Shown: positions 11,651-23,476 of the stretch, piece by piece
Layout of the letters: each line of letters starts with the position of its first letter
Numbering within the stretch: position 1 is the first letter of the stretch
Source: Vitis vinifera
Lineage: Eukaryota > Streptophyta > Magnoliopsida > Vitales > Vitaceae
NCBI RefSeq assembly: GCF_030704535.1
Contig: NC_081820.1
Coordinates: forward strand, 26,951,001-27,015,000
Direction of reading: 5' to 3'
Length of the DNA: 64,000 bases
Made by a program: the position numbers and the translations under genes
The notes under the pieces: generated by a model
Told to the model about the DNA's origin: nothing
The model's input: the letters and a program-made list of their open reading frames with translations, nothing else
Database searches by the model: none

Positions 11651-14600
11651 ATGAGTTCACTTCATGATGGAGGTCTCATATTCATTTTCTTAGCTTCTTT
11701 GATCTTGATTCTAAACGAGAAAGTTAGCTCCGTGACTCCTGCACAAGCTAAAAGCAAGGTAAGTAGTCGAATCAATTCTAATCATTCCCTCTCTTCTAAA
11801 TCCATCACCTTCTATATCACTGAATTCTCCATGGAAACTCGCAGATCCACATCGTTTATTTGGGAATGAGGCAGCACCATGATCCAGAACTCATCACCAA
11901 CACTCATCATGAAATGCTCACTACAGTTCTTGGAAGGTAAACCGGGAAGAAAGAAAGAGTCAAAATCTATATGCTTTTGTTTGGCATTCTAGATTGAGAC
12001 AGTCCACTGTCATAACTCTTGGTTCACCATGTTCTTATGATGCAGCAAAGAAGCATCTGTAGATTCCATGCTCTACAGTTACAGACATGGCTTCTCCGGC
12101 TTTGCAGCCAAGTTGACAGAAGCTCAAGCACAAGCAGTTTCAGGTATCCTCCATGCTACAAAGATTATAAATTATATTGGTGAATGCTTTAGATTCTAGG
12201 TTTATGATATACCTTTGACATCAATATGAAAAGCCAATGTATTAACGGTTTTTCCCTCTTTGTCTTGGCTTTAGAGTTACCTGATGTGGTTCAAGTCATG
12301 CCCTCCCGCCTTCATAAGCTGAAGACAACAAGGAGCTGGGATTACCTTGGCCTCTCCTCTTCACATTCTTCCACCAATCTCCTGCATGAAACCAACATGG
12401 GTGATGGAATCATCATTGGTCTTCTTGACTCAGGTTCTCTACCTCTCCCCTGTGTCTGCGCGTCTCTATGTCTGAATAAAACTGAATTGCCTCCACTTGA
12501 ATTGTGAGCAGGGATCTGGCCCGAATCAAAAGTTTTCAGCGATAAAGGTCTGGGGCCAATCCCGTCTAGATGGAAAGGTGGCTGCAGCTCAGGGCAGAGC
12601 TTCAATGCAACAAAGCACTGCAACAGAAAACTTATTGGAGCTCGTTATTTCTTAAAGGGACTTGAAGCAGAGATTGGAGAGCCATTGAATACCACTGAAT
12701 ACCTAGAATACTTGTCCCCGAGAGACGCACTTGGACATGGTACACATACATCTTCTATTGCTGGTGGTTCTCCTGTGGTCAATGCCAGCTACTATGGGCT
12801 TGGTTTTGGAACAGTGAGGGGTGGCGCACCTGGGGCTCGGCTGGCCATGTATAAAGCGTGCTGGAATTTGGGCGGGGGATTCTGCTCAGATGCTGATATA
12901 CTGAAAGCTTTTGACAAAGCCATCCACGACGGAGTAGATGTGTTATCAGTTTCACTCGGTTCCGACGACATCCTGTTCACTGAAATTATCAAACCTGATA
13001 GCATCCTCATTGGTTCATTCCATGCTGTGGCACAGGGGATTTCGGTTGTTTGTGCAGCAGGAAATGGAGGCCCAAGTGCTCAAACAGTAGATAATACAGC
13101 ACCGTGGATATTAACTGTAGCAGCTAGCAGCATTGATCGGTCCTTCCCTACACCCATCACACTAGGCAACAACCGCACCGTCATGGTAATTCTCCATAAT
13201 CTGGATTTTGCACTGCATAACAACATAAAATAAAATTTTATGTTAATGACTCACTCATACAGCTCTTTCTGTTGCATTATTGAACAACTTGATTACTTGC
13301 AGGGTCAAGCCATGCTCATTGGAAACCATACAGGCTTCGCCAGCTTAGTGTACCCAGATGACCCACATGTCGAGAGTCCTAGGTAAATATCTTCCAAGGA
13401 CAGCAACCTTCTGTTCTAACTTGGTTTTTCACTATTTCTGTTCAGGGCCCTATTGATCCCTTGTCCTGCACTGTCACTTCGGATCCCACCTCTTGGAAGG
13501 CCTACATTTAAAATCGAGTCCATAAAAATTATTAGACATCAAAATTATTGACTCACTTGTCTGTGAAGCACATTCTAGCTATTTACTACCACTCACCTGT
13601 TGCAGCAATTGTCTATCTATATCACCGAATGACACTTCAGTGGCTGGAAAGGTGGCGCTCTGCTTCACTTCAGGTACATTTGAGACACAATTTGCTGCAT
13701 CTTTCGTGAAAGAAGCTCGTGGCCTGGGGGTAATTATTGCTGAGAATTCTGGAAACACCCAGGCATCATGCATCAGTGACTTCCCATGTATTAAAGTAAG
13801 CTACGAAACTGGAAGCCAGATACTCCACTACATCAGTTCGACCAGGTACCATTATCAACATTATCACAAAAAATATCATCATCATCACCATCATTATCCT
13901 CATATTACTTTGTTGTTGAGAGGCTTTTGCAGGCATCCCCATGTAAGCCTGAGCCCTTCTAAAACACATGTTGGGAAACCCGTGCCAACCAATGTGGCCT
14001 ACTTCTCATCTCGAGGGCCAAGTTTCCCTAGTCCAGCAGTATTGAAGGTATTCTCCGCTAGCCATGCCTAATTAATTAAGATAACCATGTCAGGATTTTG
14101 AGAAATTTTCTCTTTTTAGAATTTCACTGACAGCCATGTTGGGCACTGAATGGCACAGCCAGATATAGCAGGTCCAGGTGCCCAAATACTTGGGGCAGTT
14201 CCACCTTCTGATCTGAAAAAGAACACCGAATTTGCTTTCCATTCTGGAACATCCATGGCAACTCCTCACATTGCAGGCATTGTTGCACTACTCAAATCCC
14301 TGCACCCACATTGGTCCCCAGCTGCAATTAAATCAGCAATTGTCACAACAGGTTTGTCCCTTCCATTGAACTGCTAATTTCTTCACAAACACCCCCCATC
14401 CACTGTCTCTGGATGCTTAAAAACATCTTATTGCAGGATGGACAACTGATCCGTCTGGAGAACCAATCTTTGCCGAGGGAGATCCAACAAAGCTCGCTGA
14501 TCCATTTGATTTTGGAGGTGGAATTGTGAATCCGAATAGAGCAGCGGATCCTGGTCTAGTGTATGACATGGGTACAGCGGATTATATTCATTATCTCTGT

Positions 14601-15008
14601 ACCTTGGGCTACAACAACTCTGCCATTTTTCAGTTCACAGAACAATCCATACGCTGCCCCACTGGGGAGCATTCTATTCTTGACTTGAATCTTCCTTCCA
14701 TAACCATCCCAAGCCTCCAAAATTCAACCTCCCTCACCAGAAATGTCACAAATGTTGGAGCTGTCAACTCCACGTACAAAGCCTCTATCATATCCCCAGC
14801 AGGCATAACCATAACAGTAAAACCTGATACTTTGATTTTTGACTCTACCATCAAAACTGTTACCTTCAGTGTCACAGTTTCCTCAATTCACCAGGTGAAC
14901 ACAGGATACTCTTTTGGGAGCTTGACTTGGATTGATGGGGTGCATGCAGTGAGAAGTCCCATATCTGTGAGAACTATGATCGAAGAATCTTCTGCTAATG
15001 ACAGCTAA
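11651..15008 (+). CDS. Subtilisin-like serine protease, SBT3 type, complete, ten exons
   Basis: This is a secreted S8A-family protease expected to act in the apoplast or cell wall. Exons: 11651-11758, 11845-11936, 12046-12143, 12275-12433, 12512-13185, 13303-13382, 13606-13845, 13933-14047, 14159-14351, 14437-15008. All junctions are GT-AG, phases agree, and the product is 776 residues, the usual size for the family. In order it shows a signal peptide (about 1-30), an I9 inhibitor prodomain opening with [15 protein letters not shown], the Asp motif IIIGLLDSG (D151), the His motif GHGTHTSS (H228), the oxyanion Asn in AAGNGGPS (N337), a PA-like insert, the Ser motif GTSMATPH (S554) and a C-terminal Fn3-like domain. 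All catalytic residues are present. The I9 and catalytic motifs point to the SBT3 subgroup; the substrate cannot be inferred. An AATAAA-like poly(A) signal lies near 15117. The 3' side is occupied by a nested retroelement cluster only about 165 bp away. Confidence 0.93.
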
Positions 15009-15338
15009 AAGTAATTCGGCTGCTGCGATTATGTCCAGCTTTTGGCTGAAAATTAAAATATTGAACTCTAGTAATGAGGAAACTGCTACTCTATGATAAT
15101 CAAAATCAGAGAAGGAAATAAAATTGTTTCTTCTTTTGCTCCATGCTGCACGTCATCAATGATTGCGTTTTTTTATTAGAAGAGAAAAATCCATAGAAGT
15201 TTTCTGTTCTGTTATTTTCTCAAATGAGCCACAGAGAAGATATATATGGGAAGCTGGGAACAGAACGTGAAACTGTGTGACTAAAATGCAACTAATCAAC
15301 TCTAATTAGTAAAGTAACCTATCTTAATACTCCCCTTC

Positions 15339-16524
15339 TGTTGTGTCAGCGAAAGCTTTGATGCCAACAATGTTAGTTCAAGAACACAAAGATAAAACAA
15401 TCACACATACGGTACACGAGGTTTTAACGTGGTTCGGCCAACCATGCCTACGTTCACGGATGAGAGAGAATAATTCCACTATACAATAGAGAATATTACA
15501 GAGGATAGAACCAGATACAACTATTGGGTTCCCGAAACATCCCATGTTTCCCCACTCCTTGTATCCATACCTTACTACGAGCCCTCTCGCTCCACCAGGT
15601 ACCTCCCGTTCTTCCTCACATCTCTATCCACCTCGTATAGTCTCTATAGGCCCATCTCCATCTCATAACTTTTTCCTCTCATGACCTAGAATATTTATAG
15701 AGATATTTCTAACAACCTTCTTTATTATATAAGGAAGTCTAATATTACAATAATATATTAACCTAGAAATATTTTATACAATATTCTTTACAAAAAAGGA
15801 ATATTTACTAATTAGGAATTTGGGACAATTCCCAACAATCTCCACCTTGGACCAAATTGCATGAAGTTAATCTTCAATCTCTCCATGACACAAACCTTTT
15901 TGTATCATATCACCACGAAAGAGCAATCGACTCCACCTTCAGTGAAAATTTCTTTTGTTTTCATCTTGTGTGCTTTGTGATCTTTTCCTCTTCCAGAAAT
16001 CTTCAACCCAAGCTCTGATACCAATTGTTGTGCCAGCGAAAGCTTTGATGCCAACAATGTTAGTTCAAGAACACAAAGATAAAACAATCACACATACAGT
16101 ACACGAGGTTTTAACGTGGTTCGGCCAACCATGCCTACGTCCACGGATGAGAGAGAATAATTCCACTATACAATAGAGAATATTACAGAGGATAGAACCA
16201 GATACAACTATTGGGTTCCCGAAACATCCCATGTTTCCCCACTCCTTGTATCCATACCTTACTACGAGCCCTCTCGCTCCACCAGGTACCTCCCGTTCTT
16301 CCTCACATCTCTATCCACCTCGTATAGTCTCTATAGGCCCATCTCCATCTCATAACTTTTTCCTCTCATGACCTAGAATATTTATAGAGATATTTCTAAC
16401 AACCTTCTTTATTATATAAGGAAGTCTAATATTACAATAATATATCAACCTAGAAATATTCTATACAATATTCTTTACAAAAAAGGAATATTTACTAATT
16501 AGGAATTTGGGACAATTCCCAACA
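15339..16524 (-). mobile_element. TRIM (terminal-repeat retrotransposon in miniature), looks whole and young
   Basis: Two 499-bp direct repeats (15339-15837 and 16026-16524) start TGTTG and end CAACA. They flank a 188-bp internal domain with no coding capacity. The target-site duplication is CCTTC at 15334-15338 and 16525-16529. The minus strand next to the right-hand repeat reads TGGTATCAGAGC, the classic initiator tRNA-Met primer-binding site, and a purine-rich tract abuts the other repeat, so the element lies on the minus strand. I count five differences between the repeats (about 1%). Under usual plant substitution rates that means an insertion well under a few million years old. It sits inside the Copia remnant. 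It has no genes, so its mobility would depend on another element. Confidence 0.93.
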
Positions 16525-16573
16525 CCTTCAAGATGGAGAGTATATGTTGTGAACTCCCATCTTGCTTAGTAAG

Positions 16574-18288
16574 TGATTACTACCAAAAAGTGCTATTTTA
16601 TAGATCTAATTATAATGGTTTTAAGCACCTTTGAGTAGTAATCATATTCATTTAACCCAATTAATTCATTAAGGTCCTTAGTAATTGGTTTTAACCATTT
16701 TGTGGCAAGTTTACATGTTTTTATTAGCTTATGAACCAATTCAAGCATGCCAATTGATGGAGGAGCTACTTGGACAAGTTAAAGCAACGATTTTGGAAGT
16801 TTACAGGCTTGAATTTCAAGTGGAAACACGAGCACAAGCAATGGAGAAGAGGAAAACAGAGTGAAGAAAACAGAGGACAGCAGCTGCAGTCTTCTTTTGC
16901 ACTTTTGGAGCACTTCCCGAAGTCCATTTTATACATGCTATATACCATTTCAAATCTCAGGAAGTCAAGAATCCAACGCTTCAAACGGTGTGCGATTCGG
17001 AGTTGAAATGAAGGATTTAAAGCCATTGGAAGCTGATCACTCCAAGCTGAAGGAAGATTTTTGCATGGCTGCGAAATCAGCCTTTTGCTGCGAGAATTTC
17101 GCAGCCATTTTGAACAGTGCACGGGTGTTCTCCTGAAGCTTCCCGATAGTTGCGACCGACACTTTTGGATATTTTTCTTCAGATATTTTTGTATAAATTT
17201 CCGTTCTTTTTCTTGTAATCCACCAACCATAAGATTTCTTAGCTAAGAAGGTTGAAAAAACGTCTCTATATATATTCTCTTGCATCCACTGTAATAGACA
17301 TAGAATCATATATGTAATATCGATCAATATATAGAATATACAGAGCCTTGTTTTTTCTCTCTTCTCCTGTTCTTCCCCATTTCTATTTTCTTAGTAGCCA
17401 AACAGCCTCTGAGGGCTTTTCCTCAGAGGATGATTGGCTAAAACTTTTAGTTTCTCAAAGTATGGATGTTATGTGATGACTTGGATGCAATCCCATGGAA
17501 ATTTCTCGCACCTGGAAGGTAAGGTAGTCGTTTTTCATTAATGGTTCATTAATGCAAAGTTTGGTTTTTATTTCCTTTGGACAACTTCCAACGGCCAATA
17601 CTTGATAAGCTTTTGGATTTTTATCTATTAGTTATCTCCTATGAGCTATTGGAAGGTGAGGTTTTCAATTCCAAGTTTTGCATTAATCTGTTAGAACCAA
17701 TTTCAATGACCATTGAAAGGTGAGTTTATCACCTGAAATGACTTTGAGTTGCCAATATTTGATAAGCTTTTGGTTTTAGACCATTAGTTATCTCTTACGA
17801 GCCATTCAAAGGAAGTCTAAGGTGAATAACCATTGATGAAATTCACTACCATCTGTTTTGCCATTTTAAAGGATTAAAACTTGATTTGCTAAATCCATAC
17901 CGGTTCGGGAAGCAAGCATCACCATAGTTGCAACCCCAACGCGAGGAGCCTATCCTGAGATTTCCAATTTGCATAAGAGTCAGAGCATAACTATCCTATC
18001 TTTGAGAAACTTGTTTTTACACCCTTTCATTTTAATCTTTAATGTTAGCTTAGATTAGTTTAAATCTTTCTAAAACATTTACATCTTTATGTTTTCTTTT
18101 AAAGCTAACCTTGAAATGAAAAGGCACCAATTCATCTTTGAATTAATATCATTTGTGAAGTGAAAACCCATCCCAGTGAACGATCCTAGAACCACTATGC
18201 TATAGTAGCTTGGCTACTTTAGTAATAGTATTTAAGGTATAAATTTTGTTGATACGCCTTTAAAGCTAAACTACCATGAGTCGAATCA
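16574..18288 (+). mobile_element. Solo LTR, Gypsy-like, inserted in the Copia remnant
   Basis: A 1715-bp block starts TGATTACTACC and ends GAATCA. It is flanked by a perfect 5-bp target duplication GTAAG (16569-16573 and 18289-18293) that interrupts the terminal pol region of the Copia element. There is no internal retroelement sequence, so it is a solo LTR left by recombination. A plus-strand TATA-like CTATATATATT lies at 17266-17276. It shares the block AATCCAACGCTTCAAACGGT with the second solo LTR at 19050-20846, so the two belong to related families. Assignment to Gypsy rests on length and style, not on protein. Confidence 0.85.
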
Positions 18289-19049
18289 GTAAGTGAGCAA
18301 ACTGAGCTGGGAAAAGAGCCTTTGTAAGCAAGTCTGAAATTTGATGCCGCGATGGTATGTGAAGTGTCTTCAGAATGCCCTTTTGAATCTGTTCATGCAC
18401 TAGATGACAGTCTATCTCAATATGTTTCATGCGCTCATGAAACACGGGATTTGCTGCAATGTGTAGTGCTGCTTGATTATCACAGAACAACAAGGCTAGT
18501 TGAGGGTGTTCAATATACATATCCTAGAGTAGAGAGAGCAACCACATTAACTCACAAGTAACATTAGCCAAGGACCGACATTCTGCTTTGGCAGAAGAGC
18601 TTGATATGGTGTGTTGTTTCTTGGATTTCCAAGAAACTAGAGACCCTCCTATGAAAACGCAAAATCCACTAATCATCGACATGTGTCTGGGCAAGCAGCC
18701 CAGTCCGCATCAGCAAAGGCCTTAAGCTGAACACAAGATGTTGTGCTGAAAAATAAGCCTTGATCTACTGTTGACTTGATATATTCTAGAACATGATAAG
18801 CAGCTTGAAAGTGAGGAACTCGTGGATTAGCTAGGAACTGACTTAAACGATTCACTGAATAAGATAAACCTAGTCTTGTGATTGTAAGATTCAAAAGTTT
18901 TCCAATCATCCTTCTGTACCTAAGAGGATCATCAAGTAAATCACCATCTTCTTGAGACAACTTTAAGTTTGGATCCATTAGAGTCTTTCGAGTTTTGCAT
19001 CCAAGATATCCAGCCTCAGATAAAAGTTTCAAAGCATAGTGACGTTGAC

Positions 19050-20846
19050 TGATTGGAGTCAAAATATGTGCTCTAATGACACATTTTTTTATATTATTTG
19101 TGCATCAAAGGACACTCAAATCGCCCAACTTGACCTAAATCGATGTTAAGGGCCTAACCATGAATTTAACTTGTATTTTGGAGATTTATCTCAAACTCAA
19201 GAGAAGAAAATGATGCAAATTGAATCACTTTAGATTTTGAAAGATCAAGAAATGGTTAAATGAAAAAAAATAAGTGAGTCAAGACTCATGGACCATGAGG
19301 AAAGGTAAGACGAGGATATCATGAGTTTAGGAGATGAGAAATGACCAGTATGGAGTAAGAAAGAAGGCAAGAAAACATGGGAAATGAGGCATGAAGCAAG
19401 ATTCACTGCATGGAAATTTAGAACTTAAAATCTGGTGACAACATGTATTTTGATTTTGAGGACAAATTTTGAGTACTTTAAAAAGTCCATTTTGGGCATA
19501 CTATATATTATTTTGAAGCTCAATAAGTCAAAAATCCAACGCTTCAAACGGTATACAAATCGGAGCTAAAAATGAAGAAGTTATGACCATTTGAACAACC
19601 GTGCAAAACTAAAGGGTCATTTTGAAATTCAATTTATGAATTCGAAATCCAATTCGAAATGACCTCAATTTCGAATTCATCCATTGCCACTTTAATGTTT
19701 TGCCTCCTTTACCTCAAGAATTGCATATAGGGCACTCCATCCACCTTAAGTAGACCCCCACATGATTAGAAATCACCATTTGATTATTTTTTAATCATTT
19801 TTTAGATAATTATTTTTGTAATAAATGACCAATGAGAGTGTGCCACATGTTAGGTAATTAATGATATTATATAAATTCTCTTAGTTCTAAGTTTTAGGGA
19901 TCTTGGATCTTTTTCCAAAGAGTTAGATATTGAAGGTGGAAGAAGACGACAACTTTGGTTTGTTTTCTTTTTCTTCTTTATTAAATATATTGTTTTTAGT
20001 TTCTTTTGATTCAAATTATAGATTTTTAACTTATTATAGATTGTGAATGTGACATTATTTCCATGAGAGGCTAAGAAGCCAACTTGGGACTTGAAACATG
20101 AAAACCTAAGGGCTAGGAAACCTATAGGGATAATGAGTAAATTATTATAACAATGAGATTAATTATTGATTGGGTGATAATTTATCAAATTTTATTATCT
20201 TATCATTGTGAGTTAGTTTAGGGAATGATACGGTAAGTTATTACTCGATACTAGTGATTCTTGGAAATTCTTGATCATTAGTTACCATCGTCTTCCTTAT
20301 CGTTGTTTGCCTCAAAACAAAATTATAAGGAGTAGGAAGGGTTAAAAAAAGTCAAATCTTAAACTGGTAATCAATCTCATTCATTTGATGGTTTTAGGAA
20401 TCTATTTTAAAAAGGAAAAATTAGGTTTCAGATGCAATTTTGAGTTATATAACTCAAGTTGATCGTAAGTGGCCAAGGATCCCAAAACCAAAAAGATCAC
20501 TTTACTTAAGAAACCCTTGTTCTCTCTATTTCTATACTTTAAGTTGGATAGTGGAAAGCCTCAAACTTGAATCGATTGAATTAAAAATTAATATTCATTT
20601 TGTTATTAATTTATTTCAGTTGCTCAATCTCATTTCATAAAAGATAATTCATAAATTATTTTTCACTTTATGATTTAAACAAAAACAATTCATTTATTTT
20701 AATATTGATAATTTTCATAAGTCAGTTCTTGAGGACGATACCCAGAGTACTACAAAAGTCATAGTAACTTTTTCTCTAATTTTTCTTAACTAGAGTTGCT
20801 ACGTAAAAATGCTAAATATTTTGGTATAATAGAGAAGTTTTGGTCA
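19050..20846 (+). mobile_element. Second solo LTR, Gypsy-like, inserted in the reverse transcriptase region of the Copia remnant
   Basis: A 1797-bp block starts TGATTGGAGTC and ends TTTTGGTCA. It is flanked by TTGAC (19045-19049) and CTGAC (20847-20851), a 5-bp target duplication with one later substitution. It splits the Copia reverse transcriptase / RNase H region. A plus-strand TATA-like TATATAAA is at 19868-19875. The region around 19490-19570 is similar to 16910-17010 in the first solo LTR. The imperfect target duplication hints that it is older than the TRIM and the first solo LTR. Confidence 0.78.
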
Positions 20847-23476
20847 CTGACTAACCAAAATTCCTTTAGAAGACCGAGCAACTTCAAGACCCAAAAAGTA
20901 TTTCAGATTTCCCAAGTCTTTGAGTTTAAAATGATTATAAAAAAAAAACGTTTAAACTGTCCACTTCTTGTTGATTGTTACTGGCAATGACAATATCATC
21001 AACGTATACAAGCAGAGCCAAGAAAGATGAGTCAACCTTCTTGATGAATAATGAACCATCAGAGACAGATTGCTTGAAACCTATGGCAAGGAGTATACTA
21101 GAAAACTTAGAAAACCATTGTCGTGATGCTTGTTTTAGACCATATAGTGATTTATGCAAATGACAAACAACATTTGGAGGTAAAGGCTCCCCTCATGGTG
21201 ATAACCAGGAAGAAGAGACATATAAACTTCCTCATGTAAATCACCATGTAAAAAGGCGTTATTAACGTCGAGTTTAGTGAGAGACTAGCTGTGAATTGCA
21301 GCTAAGTTAAGCAAGACTTTGACAATAACAAGCTTGGCAACCGAGGAGAAGGTGTCCAAGTAGTCCACTCATTCTTGTTGTGTGTAGCCTTTTGCTACTA
21401 AACAAACCTTATAACACTTTATAGAACCATTAGCAAGGTATTTGATTTTGTACACCCATTTATAGCCCACCGGGTGCTTACCATGAAGAAGAGAAACCAC
21501 ATACCAGGTTTTGTTATTCTTTAGAGCTCGCAATTCATCAGCCATAGCAATCTGCCACTCCAAAATGTCTGTAACTTGAGCGTAACTTGTGGGTCCGACA
21601 TGGGAAGAAAGAGCACAAACAAAGGTTGTGTGTGTGGAGGACAATTTGTGGTAACAAAGTACTTGAGATAAGGGATGAGAAGTAGAAGAGGACTCAACTA
21701 TGGTGGAATAGCAATGATAATCTTGAAGATAAGAAGGAGAGTGACGAATATGAGTGGGATCAACTTGTAGTGATGGGCAAGTGGAAGAAATAGAGATTTT
21801 TAGTGAGGATGAGGAAACTAGAGTAGGAAGAACGCGGTCAGAGATTATCATATGTTACACTTGGTGAGGGTGTGTTGTGAAAAGGAAACTTAGATTCATG
21901 GAAAACAACATTACGAGAAATTAATTGGGTGTTAGTATCCAAATCAAGCAACTTATATCCCTTGTAACCAGGTAGATATCCAAGAAATATACAAGGAGAA
22001 GCACGAGGAGAGAACTTGTGGCGAGGACTATCTAAAGTTGAAGCATAACAAAGACAACTGAAAATTCGGAGATGAGAATATGAAGGTTTCTTTTTCCAAA
22101 GCAGTTCAAAGGGTGTTTTGTTAGAGAGAATGGGAGATGGTGTCCTATCAATGAGATAAACTAAAGTGGCAACACAATCATCCTAATAACAGAGGGGAAC
22201 ATGGGACTGAAAAAACAAGGCTCGAGCTACGTTCAAAATATGTTGGTGTTTTCGCTCAACAACAGAATTCTATTGTGGAGTAGCAACACAAGAATGAAAA
22301 ACTTGGACTCCATGTGTACGATACAAATCTGTAAATGCGAGTTCAGGAGCATTATCGGATTGGACAGATTTGATTTGAGCTCCAAATTGAGTCAAAATTA
22401 GAATAAAAAAACCAGGCAAGACATTTGCAACATCAGATTTGGCACATAAGAAGTACACCCAAGTAAAACGCGTATAGTCATCAACAATGGTGAGAAAATA
22501 CCGAAAACCTTCTATAAACATTGTGTGAAAAGGTCCCCAAATATCAAGATGTATCAAATTAAATGGTTCAGATGACAAATGATTTGAAGAAATAAAAGGC
22601 AAGCGTTTCTGTTTAGCTAATTTCAAGATCTAAAGAAATTCTCAATTCATTACTCATCATATTCAGTTTTACATAAGGGGGATGTCCCAACCGATAATGC
22701 CAAAGTCTAGTTGAAGACAAGGAGACATTATTACAATGAACTGAAATTTGAGAAACAAGAGAAACAGGTTTGCTAGACTCCAAGAAATAAAGGTTCCCTT
22801 CTTGTCTACTCTCCCCAATTGTCACTCCCTGAGTAAGGTCTAAAGTGCAAGAGATGTGATGTGTGTCACCCGTATCTAACACCCAGCAAGAATGAGAAAA
22901 TTGATGTGAATTAGAGATAGATGACAGGGCTAATATACCATGAATACTGGAAAAAGAAGCAATAGGCTGCACAATTTCAGAAGAGATAGAGTCGCCTGCA
23001 TGAAGCTGAGAGCTCAGAAGAGCAGTCAATTGTTGGACCTGAGATAGAGTTAGATTCTGAGATGGTGAATCAGTAGAAACAGCAGCTGCGGCTTGATTTG
23101 CTTGAACATTCAAATTGTTCTTGGAACGAGGTTTGTGTCCTGGGACCATGTATTTTATAGCATTTGTCGATTGTGTGCCCTTGAACACCACAATGTGAAC
23201 AAACAGCCTTCTCACGCCTTTGTTTAGCTGGTGCAGAAACTGCATTGGCCATAGGAGCAATTTCGGAAAGAGAAGGAATTCCATGTCTTGCACTACCAAT
23301 GCAAAAACTTTTGATTCAGAGCAATGAGGTGATTCTTGATCTGGAAAATACGCGGCTCATTGCTCTGGTGAAACCTGTCACGAAGATCTTGCCAAATTTC
23401 CGAAACAGTTTCAATGTAAAGAAGACTATCGACTATTTCTTTGCTAACAGAATTTAAGATCCAAGACGTAACCATT

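Larger units (their letters stand above)
15174..23476 (-). mobile_element. Ty1/Copia LTR retrotransposon remnant, broken and hosting three insertions
   Basis: Fossil on the minus strand. Recognisable parts in element order are a gag segment with a CCHC zinc knuckle (about 23070-23475), GAG-pre-integrase and integrase core (about 22270-22950), reverse transcriptase (about 20935-21850, including a YVDD box) and RNase H (about 18290-19045). A short terminal pol segment near 16530-16568 follows, and then a PPT-like GGGGAGTA. A short 3' LTR may occupy about 15174-15333, but its ends are not certain. I cannot find a matching LTR at the other end. The body carries several breaks and looks inactive. 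It is older than the TRIM and the two solo LTRs inserted in it. Boundaries at both ends are approximate. Confidence 0.85.

Noticed and set aside
16766-17327. Open frames on both strands of 60-154 codons
   Set aside because: They lie wholly inside a solo LTR with defined TG...CA ends and target duplication, and resemble no known protein.
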